This document shows positions 50,195-61,480 of a DNA stretch of 64,000 nucleotides, piece after piece (positions within the stretch are counted from its first letter, which is position 1; every line of letters begins with the position of its first letter). The notes below the pieces were generated by a model. That model was not told the DNA's origin. It was given only the letters and a program-made list of their open reading frames with translations, and ran no database searches. The position numbers and the translations under genes were made by a program. The DNA is from Deuterostichococcus epilithicus. Lineage: Eukaryota; Chlorophyta; Trebouxiophyceae; Prasiolales; Stichococcaceae. The stretch spans positions 1,364,082 to 1,428,081 of the forward strand of contig JAVTLE010000011.1 in NCBI GenBank assembly GCA_033439295.1, written 5' to 3'.

Positions 50195-50769
50195 GCTAGT
50201 CGAGCCTCAAGCTGGACACCGTGTCCTGGCAGAGGTTGTTCTCGTTGACCTGCTTTCGCGCGCGCCTTGTGCGCCGTTCGGGAGCACGAGCGGGGGCTAG
50301 CAGGATGATCGTTGATGCTGATGCAGCCAGGCGCAGCAAATCGTGTTGCAATTTCTGCCAACCAGGACCGCTGCACCTCATCTACATGTAGGCCAAATAA
50401 CAACGTTGTCTGACGGGCGTTCCGGAGCTGTCGGATTCGCGGCAACACAGGTGCAGCGGTTCTCTGCCGGAACTTCCTGCTTCCACACGTCGTTACAGTC
50501 CTCAGTTCTTTTCGCCCCTGAGTGCAATTTTGCTACATCGCAAGCTGAGGCGATTATGATGAGCATGAGACTTTAAATGCCTCGTAGTGTTCGCCGCCCG
50601 GTTCATCGGTGCAGGTTGTCCTGCTGGCGAACTTTCTCGAAAAGCTGATTGGTGACAAGGGCCTGAGGGCCAAACTCCGCTTTTGATAGCTTGTCCGAGC
50701 AATACAGGACAGCGCTGGTGGCAGCTCGCAGCTTGACATCCACTAGGCAGGGCCTGGAGCGCCGCCAGG
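50195..50769. other. Divergent intergenic region, BACK-like / RPN1
   Basis: About 575 bases between the two predicted starts. It should contain the RPN1 promoter and possibly an unrecognised first exon of the BACK-like gene. Nothing else seen. Confidence 0.4.
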
Positions 50770-53700
50770 ATGGTCGAGGAGAAGGTCGACCAACCAGCAG
50801 ACAAGAAGGAGCAGCCGAAGGAGGATGGGGCAGCAGCGAAAAAGCCCAAGAAGAGCAAGCTTGATGAGAAGGACGAGCTGTCGGATGAGGACCAGGCCCT
50901 CAAGGACAACTTGGATTTGATGGTGGAGCGCACCCGGGACGTCGAGCTGGGCATCCAGGCCAATGCCCTGCAGGTGCTGTTGCAAATTGCAAGCACCTGG
51001 AAATAACGAGTTGTACGCAAGCCATGTGCCGATGCACCAAGATGCGAATTGGGCACGACGAGAACTGTGCCGACCGCATCTCTGCCAACCTGCAGGCCAT
51101 CGCCGCGGAGATCAAATCTGCGACGACGTCCATGACGTCAGTGCCCAAGCCGCTGAAGTTCCTGCGGCAGCACTACGCGGGCTTGAAGGCCAACTTCGAG
51201 GGCATGTCGGAGGGCGCCAACCGCGGGGCGCTGGCGGACGTGCTGTCGGTGCTGGCCATGAACTCTGGGGCGGAGGGCGCACGTGAGGCCCTGCGCTTCC
51301 GGCTAGCGGGCAGCAGCGACCAGGTCGGCGCCTGGGGTCACGAATACGTCAGGTGAGCATGCTCAGCACTGCAGCCCCCGTCCGATTCCTCACAGCGGTA
51401 GGCATCGAGTCGTGGTGTCCGCTGTGCATGCTGGCCATCGACGACGACAGGGAGGACGGACGACACCCTTTCCAGCACTGCTATGTGCTGCGCATGCGCC
51501 CTCCGCTGACGATGCTCGTCTGCAGATGATGAACCTGCTCCTTGCACCGCGCCCAGGCATATTGCCGGCGAGATCGGCGCAGAGTGGCAGGAGCGGCTCG
51601 AGTCGGACGCGCCGACGGACGACCTGCTGGCGCTGGTCCACCAGATCGTGCCATTCCACATGGCGCACAACGCGGAGCCGGAGGCGGTCGACCTGCTGCT
51701 GGAGGTGCGGGCTGCACTGCTGCTGCTGTGTGCCTTGCCTGTGGGCCATGGCGTACCGCGGACAGACGGCTTGCAAGGGGCACACGCCTGCGAGTGCATG
51801 CAGGTTGCCCTCAGCGCCTCAGTCGCAGGCACAGGAGTTGCCGGCACCCTAGGCATGCCACCTTGCAAGCGCAATCAACCAGCCCGCTTGCAACCCTCGT
51901 CACGGTGTGAGCCGTGCGCGACCGATCGATGGACCGTGACCATTCCAATTGACGCTGACGGCGCAGGTAGAGCAGCTGCCGTCACTGGTGCAGTACGTGG
52001 ACGAGGCCAACTACACGCGCAGCTGCCTGTACCTGGTCTCCACCTGCGCATACCTGCCGCCTCCTGACGACCAGGCCGTCCTGCAGCAGGTCGGAATAGG
52101 GGCTGCTTCTCAGTTAATGGCGTTCATCGATGTTCATCCGCAAAGACGCTACCTGTGAAAGAGTGCATACCTGGACTGGGGCGTAAGCTCGGTTCGTCCA
52201 TGGCGCCACGCTGCCAGGGGGTTGCAGTGCGCGTTCTCCCTGTTCTAACTTCGCAGGGGAGCGTGTCTGCGCACGCGTTTGATATGTATCTCGAATTCAG
52301 AATGGACCCAGATGCACTGTGGGTGGCGCTGCAGATGCTTTCGAATATCATTTCAGGTGCATGTCATGTGATTGTGATGAACACGAAAATGGGGCCTGGA
52401 CACAGGCATTTGAGATATACCTCAAGTTCAAGGCATACCCGGACGCGCTGCGGGTGGCGCTGCGGGCGAACGACAGGGCGCTGCAGGAGCACGCCTTCGC
52501 CTCCTGCCCTGACTTCCTCGTCAAGCAGCAGCTGTGCCATATTCTCGCCCGCCAGGTGGGGGGCTAGGCACCTTGCAAGGACTCCGATGCTTGACCGAAG
52601 GTGCTCGTCGGCGATGTATTGTACTCACAGACCAGCTGTTGGAGCTGAACTCTCGACAATCTGACAAGCCTTAGAGCGTGCTCATCAGCGTCAGAACATG
52701 TCCAGATCGGCTGCTCGTGGTCCGAGCCTCTGTGGTCTGCCGCCAGCCTTTGGGCTGCTGCAGTTGCCGGACGGCCGCTGCGCTCCATTCGACTCGACGC
52801 TCACTACAGGCGGTCCTGTCAAAGCCATCGGTGACCACAACCACATCAGTTGAGCAACCCCAAACCCCCTGCTCCAGGGGACGACGCTGGACCTGGAGGC
52901 GGGTGTCACCACAGTGGAGGACGAGGAACAGCGCGCCGCGCTTGTGGCCATCATGTCGAACGCGCGCGCCTCGGAGCGCTTCCTGGCCCTGGCGCGCGAC
53001 CTCGACGTCATGGCGCCACGCACCCCCGAGGAGGTGGGCACCTCGGCTGTTTGTTGGCTCGTCCGCTGTGGCATGCCGACGCCGTGCCGCTGCGGAGCAT
53101 CTGGCAGAAGCACGCGGCCGCCGTCTTGCGGGCGTTCACTTGCAAGTGCAAACTGCTGCTCCTTTGCGCGCATGTCTGTTGTATTAGCCATCCGCCAAGC
53201 ATGTGCACCTGCGCTTGCGTTGGGCGGTCCAGGCAAGCAGTGCTGCACGCGGTGCGTGAACGCCTTGTGAGACTCAGCAGCGTCCTTTCAATAAGCAGTT
53301 GCACCAAAACCCTGGCTGTGTTGCTCGGTAGGTCTACAAGGCGCACCTTGTGGAGACCGGCGGCGCCAGTGGCCCTCAGCTCGACTCCGCCCGCGCCAAC
53401 CTGGCAAACACCTTCGTGAACGCGTTTGTCAATGCCGGCTTCGGCCAGGTGCGACTCGTGATCGCCTGTGCTGCTGAGCGGGTCCGTGTTCATGCTGCAC
53501 TGCAAGGTGGTGCGGGGCCCCGCTGGCGTGATGCTGGTGCCTTCAGTGGCAAAAGACCTGCTCTGGCCATCCCATGCAGACGTCATGTGGTGCAGCAGAA
53601 ATGACTTAATATATATTCCTGCATCCCCAGCACCTCCGCGCCCTGTTTGCCACCGCAGGACAAGCTGATGACGGTGACGCCGGAGAGCGAAGGCAGCAGC

Positions 53701-56700
53701 GGCGACAATGTGCACTGGATCTTTAAGAACAAGGATCATGGCAAGACGTCCGCGACCGCCAGCCTGGTGCGTTTGGGGGGGCGCACAATGGCATCAAGGC
53801 GGCAACCTGCTCTTGACTGGCACCAAACGAGAGCTCTTTGTGCAACAGCTCGCGGGCGGGTGTGTGAAAAGTGAGTGAACTTTGAAGCGTCTCCAGAGAA
53901 GCGCCTCCAGAGGCATCGTTGTCCCAAGCCATGTGCTGCAGCCACAGCACCTTGCCAGGCGGTTGGGCTGGTGACGACACTTACGGTGCTGGGGCTCCGC
54001 CACCGAAACTGCGTCCTGCCGCACGACAGGGCATGCTGACGCTCCGGCAGGGGGCCAACCGGCACTTGACTGCCTACTGTTACCGTACGCAGGGCATGAT
54101 CACGCTGTGGGATGTGGAGGGGGGGCTGCCGCAGCTGGACAAGTACCTGTACAGCAACGACCCCGCTGTCGTTGCGGGCGCCCTCCTCGGCGTCGGCATC
54201 GTCAACGCCAACGTCCGGGTGCGCACCCGCAGCAGCACCCCCCACAGCACCAGTCCTGTTTTGTCAATATCTTTTCCAGCTTCCAACGCGACGCCCTGCT
54301 GCTGCGTCCTACATCAGCAGCGGCCTGGCCCCACCAGCAGGACATGCACCAGCAGTTGTGGCACGCCTGCCACGCCCCTTGCAGGCCGCTTTGTGACATT
54401 CATGTTGCTGCCGCAGGACGAGTACGACCCGGCGTTCGCCCTGCTGTCGGAGCACGTCACCGCGGCGGACACCAATGTGCGGCTGGGCGCCATCATGGGG
54501 CTGGGCCTCGCCTACGCCGGCACCCGCCGCAACGAGGTGGTTCTTCTGCAGCGCCAGTGATCCTGCGCCCGTCTGCTGCAACCTACCTTCTGATACGGGG
54601 CACTCTTCGATTGTCCATGCTGACAGCATCCCGGCAAAGCAACCATGCGGGTGTCGACATGTAACCGACACCAGCAGTATGCCATGGGCGCTGGGGGATG
54701 GCAGCGACTAGACGCCGCACTTAGACTATATCAGGAGAAACACGCAATGAAGAACACACAGAACCAACAACACAATGCCCGGCAGGTGCGGGAGCTGCTG
54801 GCGCCGCTGGTGACGGACGGCGACGCCAACATCGAGGTGGCGGGCTACGCGGCACTGTCGCTGGGCCTCGTCTTCTGCGGCGCCGCCGAGGAGCAATGCG
54901 TCGGCGTCGCGCTGCAGGCGCGGCCACTGTCTCATGCACTCAATTGTAAAGGTTTTCCAGCGAGGGAATCGGACACCAAGGGATTGAGCAGCAGGTGCTT
55001 GGACCAGCCAATATGAGAGGGCCACTACTATGCAGGCCCGCTCAGCTTCAGCGCAACGCTCAGCCCGATCAGAACATGCCTAGCCCCAAGTCGTGACTCT
55101 CACGCTCGTGCCGTTTTCAACCTGACTGCAGGCGCTGATGATGCGGGGGGAGCCGGAGCTGACGACGCCGGGCGCCAAGTTCCTGGTGCTGGGCCTGGGC
55201 CTGCTGTTCATGGGCCGTCAGGACGCCGCCGACGCCACCCTGGAGGTGTTTCTAATTTTACAATTTTACTATTTTAACTTTACAATATATTCTTTCTTTT
55301 GTATGATTAAACGCACGACCAAGCAGGCAGTGACTGTGCACGCACACTGCTTGTGATCCCACTTGCCTCTGTCAGCAGCGCCTGCAGGTACCACCGAAGC
55401 TGCCCATCGCGCCAGGCCCCTCATCTGTGTAGACAGATCCGCCTCGGACTGGCCTGAGACAGTCCGGCTCCCCCTGATGACCACACGATCCCATGGCTCT
55501 CACCCTCACTGAATTTGCACTGTCCACTGGACAGCTGTCTGCCTGCCGCACACAGGTGACCAAGACGTTCAGCGAGCGGGTGTCGCATTGCGAGCACTCA
55601 AACTGTCTCGAGACACGGCGCCGCTGAAACTCACACATTTCTGAAGCTCGCAGTATTTACACATGGAAGTGTTGCTCTGCAGGTGACGAAGACGTTCTCC
55701 GAGCGCGTCTCGCAGTACGCCCAGGTGGTGGTGGAGTCGCTGGCGTACGCGGGCACAGGGGACGTGCTGCGCGTGCAGCAGCTGCTGGAGACGGCGGGGG
55801 ATCACATCGAGGTGGAGGACGACACCACCTGGAAGGTATGCTGCTGCTTTTATAGGGCTGTCCCAGACAAGGAGGCTGGCCCCACCTGTGGATGGAGGCG
55901 GCGACCACATTAAGATAGACGCCGGACCCACCTTAGAGGTGTAGGGGCAGCTTGCACCTCGCAAGACCAACACGAACTGTGGATGGCCCGCCCTGGCAAG
56001 GCGCCCTCTGACAGGGCAGGCACAGCGTGGCAGGGGAGACAACAGGGGCCTGACGCCCACTGGTGTGCACGCTGGATGCACAGTGTCGGCCGGACGCCTG
56101 GCAGCCTGTGCCGAAGAGGCGTGACGACCCTGTAATGCACGGGCGGCGGCATACGAGCACACACGACGGCGGCGGCGACGGGCGCCAGTTGCACGGTGGC
56201 AGCCCACGTGGCGTGTCGGAAGCGCACAGACATGACCTTGAGATGGCCCTTGGCGCACGCAGGCAGCGCACCAGAGCGCGGCGGTGATGGGCATCGCGCT
56301 GGTGGCCATGGGCGAGGACCTGGGCCGTGACATGGCGCACCGCTCCATGGAGCACCTCCTGCAGTATGGCGAGCCCTTCGTGCGGTGCGTCAACAACAAA
56401 TATGAAGTAGTGCGCGGCGGCACACTTGTGTCAGTGCCGCCATCAGTCACAGGTCGGCGTGCAGATCAACTGCGTCGCGGGGCGCCGAAGCTTCGAAGCT
56501 GTTCGCCTGCATGGTGACTGCCTGCCAGCGGCTCATAAGCGGCTGAGTGGGCGTGCCGCAGGCGGGGCGTGCCGCTGGCAATAGCGCTGCTGAATACCAG
56601 CAACCCGGGCATGGGCGCCATGGACATGCTGTCCCGCCTCAGCCACGATGCCGACACTGAGGTCGGCGCCAATGCTGTGCTCGCCCTCGGTGCGCTCCCT

Positions 56701-58647
56701 TCCCCTTGCGCTTTGCAATTGATTTCCCCCTTCTCACTTGAATATAATCTGTACTCTTTGGAAGAGTACAGAGCCAAAAAAAAATAGAAGGCGGCACCGG
56801 CGGCGCCGATGGCCAGTCGCAATGCCATATGCTCTGTGTGGAGACTTCTGGTTGACCGTGCTGGTGTCACGGCAGCTGGAGCACCCAGACGACGAGGCTG
56901 CGACAGTGTCTGAGCATCGGCTGCGTAACCTCGTGTTGCTCCCGAGACTCCTTGAGCAGCCCCGCCCCCCCAGCGCTGCTGGCATCCTCGGCATGGGCAC
57001 GAACAACTTGCTGCCGGCGGGCCTGCTGCGCAGCCTGCATATCGACTGTGTCGTCGTGCACTACCACTGGGACACCCCGAGCGACGCCGCTTCCCTGAGC
57101 GGGCGCCGCTGCGCCGCAGGCATCATTGGCGCGGGCACCAACAACGCGCGGCTGGCGGGCCTGCTGCGCAGCCTGAGCGCCTACTATGCAAAGGAGCCGG
57201 GGCTGCTTTTCCTGGTGCGCGTCGCGCAGGGGCTCGTCCACATGGGCAAGGGCCTCGTGACGCTGGCGCCCGCACATGCCCATGGCCAGCTGCTCTCAGG
57301 TCCGCTTCTGATTGTTTGCAATGGTTGGTTTCTGCAACTGCCGATCGGCAACCCCTCAGGCATTGCTGCTGTGGCACACTTGGAAGTTGCTGGCAATTGG
57401 CGATTGGATTTCTCAGGTCCGCCTCGATACGTTTCTGCCAAAACGGCGACGTCCCAGGCCTTGGCGCTGTTGCGTCGGGGTGAGGGTTGCACACGACACT
57501 GAGATGCGACACTTGAATTGCAGCACTTTGCAAAGCCGCCGGCAGTTGATGCTGTGAAGAAGCCAACAGCCCGATGCTGAACCACGTTGTGTCATTGGAG
57601 TTGCAGCGCCTCAAACATTCCCATGTGCTGCGTCTGCCGCGGGCCCGGCGCTGGGTGGCATCCTGGCGGTGCTGACATCACAGCGCTTTACTTCTGCATG
57701 TACTCTTGCCCATCTGAGCTGTATCTCGCCTCCCTCGCAGGCCCGGCGCTGGGCGGCATCCTGGCGGTGCTGACGGCAGCAATGGACATGAAGGCCACCA
57801 TCGGCGGCAAGCAGCACAGCCTGCTGTACTTCCTGGCCGCTGCAATGCAGCCGCGCATGCTCATGACCGTCGACGAGGACGGTGCGCGATTCTGTGTGCC
57901 TGTCTGACATCATCTTCAATCAGCAGAAAGGCAGCCATCCTGCTTCGGCTGACCCGCACACACACATGCACATGCCCTCCCTGGCAGGGTTGCTCACGAT
58001 CCAGGGTGCAATGCAGAGTCTAGGTGGGTGCTGAGACTGCCTCCTTCCACGTGTGCCCAGGCAAGCTGCTGCCGGTGCCGGTGCGGGTCGGGCAGGCGGT
58101 GGATGTAGTGGCCCAGGCAGGCCGCCCCAAGTCCATCACAGGTGCGGCCTTGCCCGGCTGCAGCATTGATGTGCCCTGCTGCCTGTGTCTTGATAGCCAC
58201 AACAAGGCAGAAGTCGTGGACGTGAGAAGCTGCTGCAGGATTCGACTCTTTGGGCAGGTTTGACTCACGTTGAGACCTGCCTGCCTCACTCACGCCCTGC
58301 GCTGCTGACGACTGTTGCTGACGGGCAGGCTTCCAGACACACACGACGCCGGTGCTGCTGAGCGCCGGGGAGCGCGCGGAGCTGGGCACCGAAAAGTACA
58401 TCGCTCTGTCGCCCATGCTGGAAGGCGTCGTCATCCTCAAGTGCGCTCCCTCAACAAAACCTCGTCGTCCTCATGCTCTGTGCATGTGCTCATGGCGACC
58501 GACCTGCTTGCGCTGGCATGTTGTGGCTGCAGGGGGTGGGAACAGACTCCTTTGCTGACCTGCAAACATGTCAGGCACATGGCACATGCTTTTGCATGTG
58601 ATTGTGACTGCAGGCCAAACCCAGACTACGTGGAGGCAATGGCTTGA
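50770..58647 (+). CDS. RPN1: 26S proteasome non-ATPase regulatory subunit RPN1 (PSMD2)
   Basis: About 20 exons cover the whole subunit, roughly 890 residues. Exon 1 (50770-50973) is a Lys/Glu-rich N-terminus ending LGIQANALQ. Then come [151 protein letters not shown] and [19 protein letters not shown]-repeat units follow ([81 protein letters not shown]). The end is [39 protein letters not shown] and [13 protein letters not shown]1 is the base scaffold that docks ubiquitin receptors and shuttle factors. Several introns contain decayed copies of neighbouring exon ends, listed separately. Confidence 0.95.
52272..52336 (+). pseudogene. Decayed copy of an RPN1 exon start in the preceding intron
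   Basis: The segment reads [20 protein letters not shown] without a stop, clearly a diverged copy of the real exon starting at 52406 ([20 protein letters not shown]). The acceptor AG is lost (CACG in place of CACAG). It could be a dead duplicate or, less likely, a mutually exclusive exon. Confidence 0.8.
55552..55593 (+). pseudogene. Decayed copy of an RPN1 exon start in the preceding intron
   Basis: After ACAG it reads [14 protein letters not shown], copying the real exon that begins at 55683 ([14 protein letters not shown]). By hand count 30 of the first 37 bases match, with changes mostly at third positions. A usable acceptor remains, so mis-splicing is possible. The copy's frame runs on for only a few codons of similarity. 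Confidence 0.82.
55895..55940 (+). pseudogene. Decayed copy of an RPN1 exon end in the following intron
   Basis: This stretch aligns with the last ~45 bases of the exon ending at 55835 ([14 protein letters not shown]). It contains in-frame stops in that reading but keeps a GGT at the position of the donor. A second, shorter match lies at about 55871-55894. Confidence 0.65.
56976..57036 (+). pseudogene. Decayed copy of an RPN1 PC-repeat exon start
   Basis: Reads [20 protein letters not shown], copying the real exon at 57120 onward ([19 protein letters not shown]). The acceptor AG is replaced by CT. This is DNA-level local duplication in an intron, not one of the protein's own PC repeats. Confidence 0.8.
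57411..57422 (+). repeat. Repeat of an RPN1 exon-end/donor sequence
   Basis: TCTCAGGTCCGC at the exon end and donor (57294-57305) recurs exactly 117 bases further into the intron. Only 12 bases, so chance is possible. Confidence 0.5.
57642..57676 (+). pseudogene. Near-perfect copy of an RPN1 exon start in the preceding intron
   Basis: The 35 bases match the start of the real exon (57740-57774, [12 protein letters not shown]) at 34 of 35 positions. The copy lies 98 bases upstream and is the freshest one seen. Its acceptor is CGCGG rather than CGCAGG. Confidence 0.88.
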
Positions 58648-58976
58648 GAGGAGGCTTGGGGGCAGCGGCAGTGTGCAGGGCTTACACCCGGCGGGCGTGC
58701 GCAAACGGCAGCACTGTTTGCAATGCGGGCACCCATTGTCAACATGCATGGCTGTTGCCATCGCACAGTCTGGGTTGCAGCTGCAAAGCAGAGTGAGGAC
58801 CTTTGTACACAGGGTGTTCATCTACAAGTAAAACAGGCGAATCGGCATATCAGACATTTGCTAGTGTCCGCCAATCGAATGGTCCTTTCAGGGTCCCCCT
58901 TTCAGACATTCACCTGACTTGCTATTTCCGCACTTCAAATTGCACATCAGACGCGTCCAAGAGTCCAAATCCTAGC
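58648..58976. other. Intergenic region, RPN1 / TMEM186-like
   Basis: About 330 bases: RPN1 3' UTR and promoter of the next gene. No feature recognised. Confidence 0.4.
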
Positions 58977-61209
58977 ATGTCGCTGCTCGTCCGGTGTCTC
59001 GGAGCCTGGCATCGTTTGGGCTTGAACACGGCAGCGATCTTCAGTGATCCAGGCGCAGGACGACCTTTAAGCTCGCTTGCGACCTTCGCCAGCTATCCGG
59101 AGTTCTCAACGACAGGATATCATTTCAGCCGCAGTGTCGGCGACGCCTCCTGCAGCGAAACACAATCGCTGCTGTCGTGGCCACTAAATTCGGTGACGTT
59201 GGCGGCGCCGCCAAGGGGAGACAGGCACACAGGGAATTCAGCGATTGAAAGCGACAGAGGAATCTTCGTTTGTGCTCCAAGCGGGCGGCAGGATCGGGCA
59301 GCTGTGGTAGAACTTCACGCTCTAGGCGGTGCACAGCAGCAGAGCGGCAGCGGGTTGCAGTGGCATCCAGCGTGCAGAGTGCCGGTGCAGCATGCCTACC
59401 TGGGGCGCGGATTGGCAGCAGGCAGCGCTATGCAGCCCTTGCGCATGATGCACAGCCAGCCAGCGAGCCATGCTGCCACGCAAAATTCGCGAACAGGCGA
59501 CAGCCTCAGGGACACGCAGCCGTCGCACAAGCAGATCCTGTACAGGGGCAAGGTAGGCAGCAGAGCCCCCGTCGCTGCGACTTGCCGATTTGGAGTCATC
59601 TATGAGATTTTGGGATCTTAGGCCATTTAGGCGTTTTCAACCTCAGCACTTGTTGCCATGCCGCGGCAGGGGATTGTGCTGTTCAGGGTGCTGGTGCGGC
59701 TCAAGGTCTTCCAGCTGTTTGGCATCGCGGGCATCAGCGTGGTGGCCACGACTTTGCTGTCCGGGGTGAGGCGACATTGATTCTTTCGCTTTGTATTAAG
59801 CTGAGGTCATCCGTGCAGGGACATGCATTGCGGCAACTCGACAGCGCGCCACCGCAGGCCAGCTGCCGGATGACAAGCCGCCGCAGCACTTGGGCCATCA
59901 ACAATTGGAGTTGAAACCGTTGAAATGAACAACAGAACCTGTGCCAGCCATTCAACTGCCAGTTGTCGCTGGATCCAGGCAGATGCACAGCGCTGCCAGC
60001 AGGGCGCTGACTTGCACTTCGTCCAGCCGCACCGGCAGCCCTATGCGCGGGAAGCAGAAACCATGCGACGCAGGAATGACACGGCACTCCCAGGCTGAAG
60101 CGCAGAAGTGCCTGCACTTTACGCAGCAGACACGGGTGGGCAAGCGCTACCCAACCAGCACAGCACGCCCCTTCTTCATTGTAGTACTCGCTGTGGTGAG
60201 GGCTCGCACGCAGCGTGACATTTCGTAGCAGGAGAGCCAGGGCCTCCACAGCGGCAGGTCAGCCATGCTAAAGCTCCCTCCATCTCAGCTCTGAGCGCTG
60301 ACGGAGCTGAAACAGATTGCTCCCTGTCTCTGGTGCAGGGCCCGGTGGCGACACTGCAGATGGGAGTGCTGGGCGCACTGGTCACCGGGTGCGGCATTGC
60401 ATCGGCGTCCCTGTGGTACTTTTCGCGCCGCTACCTGGGCGAGGTATCGCTCGACGAGGCGCGGCACCCAGGCCGGGCGTGTTTTAGTGTGCTGGATTTT
60501 TGGGGCAATCGCGAGGTGTGGCTTGGAAGAAATGCCGTACTCGGAAAAGCATGTGCCGGCATTGTGTGGCGCTGCAGGCCCCCCTGAGTGCGGCGACCTG
60601 TCTGTGGCGCCTGCCTTACCTCTGACGGCGACCTGGTTCATGAATCACACGGCTTTGATATGTGCGCGGGCGCTGGACCAGAAAGGACCGCTGCCCATCT
60701 GCGCAGGACAATCTCATCAGCTTTGCAGACATCGTGCCGACGCTGGGGGCGCTGAGCCCGGCCGCAGCCAAGGAGCTGGCTCAGCAGCCCATCATCCCTG
60801 TCAGGTGTGCCTCCACAGGCGTGTCGAGTGAGCATGTGCGCTCGATTGCTGTGTGCCTGCTCCGGTCTGGTTTGCCACCTGAGATGGACGAGCAGTCATA
60901 CGGTATGCCGTACAGTACACGGCGCCTGCACGCCCTGCGGAGAACGCCTGGCAGCGTATCCTGTCGGGCATGTCCCCCATTGTCTCGGATGCTGCCGGGT
61001 CACAACACCTTTGAACAAGACATCGTTTGGAAATGATGTCTGCCTCTGCCAGGGTTATTTCTGACGACCGGCAGTACCTGCTCAGCTGGCGGCACGGACA
61101 CCTCCTGCAGAAGGACAGGCTGCGCGACCTGTTGGAGGGGCGAATGCAGCAGCAGCAGCAGCAGCAGCAGCACCGGGACCGCCAGCAAAATGGTGTGCAA
61201 GCACAATGA
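58977..61209 (+). CDS. TMEM186-like mitochondrial membrane protein
   Basis: Exon 1 (58977-59552) encodes a long, poorly conserved leader starting MSLLVRCLGAWHRLGLNTAA, plausibly a mitochondrial presequence, and ends QILYRGK. Next come GIVLFRVLVRLKVFQLFG with a first hydrophobic helix (IAGISVVATTLLSG), a second helix MGVLGALVTGCGIASASLW followed by YFSRRYLGE, then ACFSVLDFWGNRE, DNLISFADIVPTLGALSP and ISDDRQYLLSWRHGHLLQK. A Gln tract precedes the stop. The order (YRG..RLK, two helices, RR.VG/LGE, FWG.R, DVIP-like DIVP) matches metazoan TMEM186, a complex I assembly factor of the MCIA complex. All junctions hold phase. Homology is judged by eye, so function is an inference. An ATG at 58803 is in frame but upstream of any conserved sequence. 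Confidence 0.7.
61146..61171 (+). repeat. CAG repeat coding polyglutamine
   Basis: Eight CAG codons near the C-terminus of the TMEM186-like protein. Pure CAG tracts are likely length-variable. Confidence 0.92.
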
Positions 61210-61480
61210 GCTCTTTCTGGAACGGTTTTGTGTGGTCCATTCCACCGATTCGTTACATACTGTTCAGGAAGCAGATCCATGTGTGTACCTGATGTTTACA
61301 ATTGAGATGGCCATCACAGTTTGCAATGCTCGGCCAACGGAATCTAATGTCAACTCCAGCTGATTGAAACCAGAATCACAACACGGAACGATGCCTTCAC
61401 GGGTGCCCAGGGCGTCTATATCACAGATTCTGTCGGCCAGATGTCGCTTTACAACAGCACGGCTCAAACATTGCGGTCCT

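Noticed and set aside
56976-57180. The repeated [17 protein letters not shown] as ordinary proteasome PC repeats
   Set aside because: PC repeats in RPN1 are about 35-40 residues and diverged; here the two segments are near-identical DNA copies, one without a splice acceptor and followed by non-matching sequence.
58803-58976. Upstream in-frame ATG for the TMEM186-like gene
   Set aside because: The added 58 residues lack any targeting or conserved character and would reach into the RPN1 3' flank; the ATG at 58977 starts a better leader.
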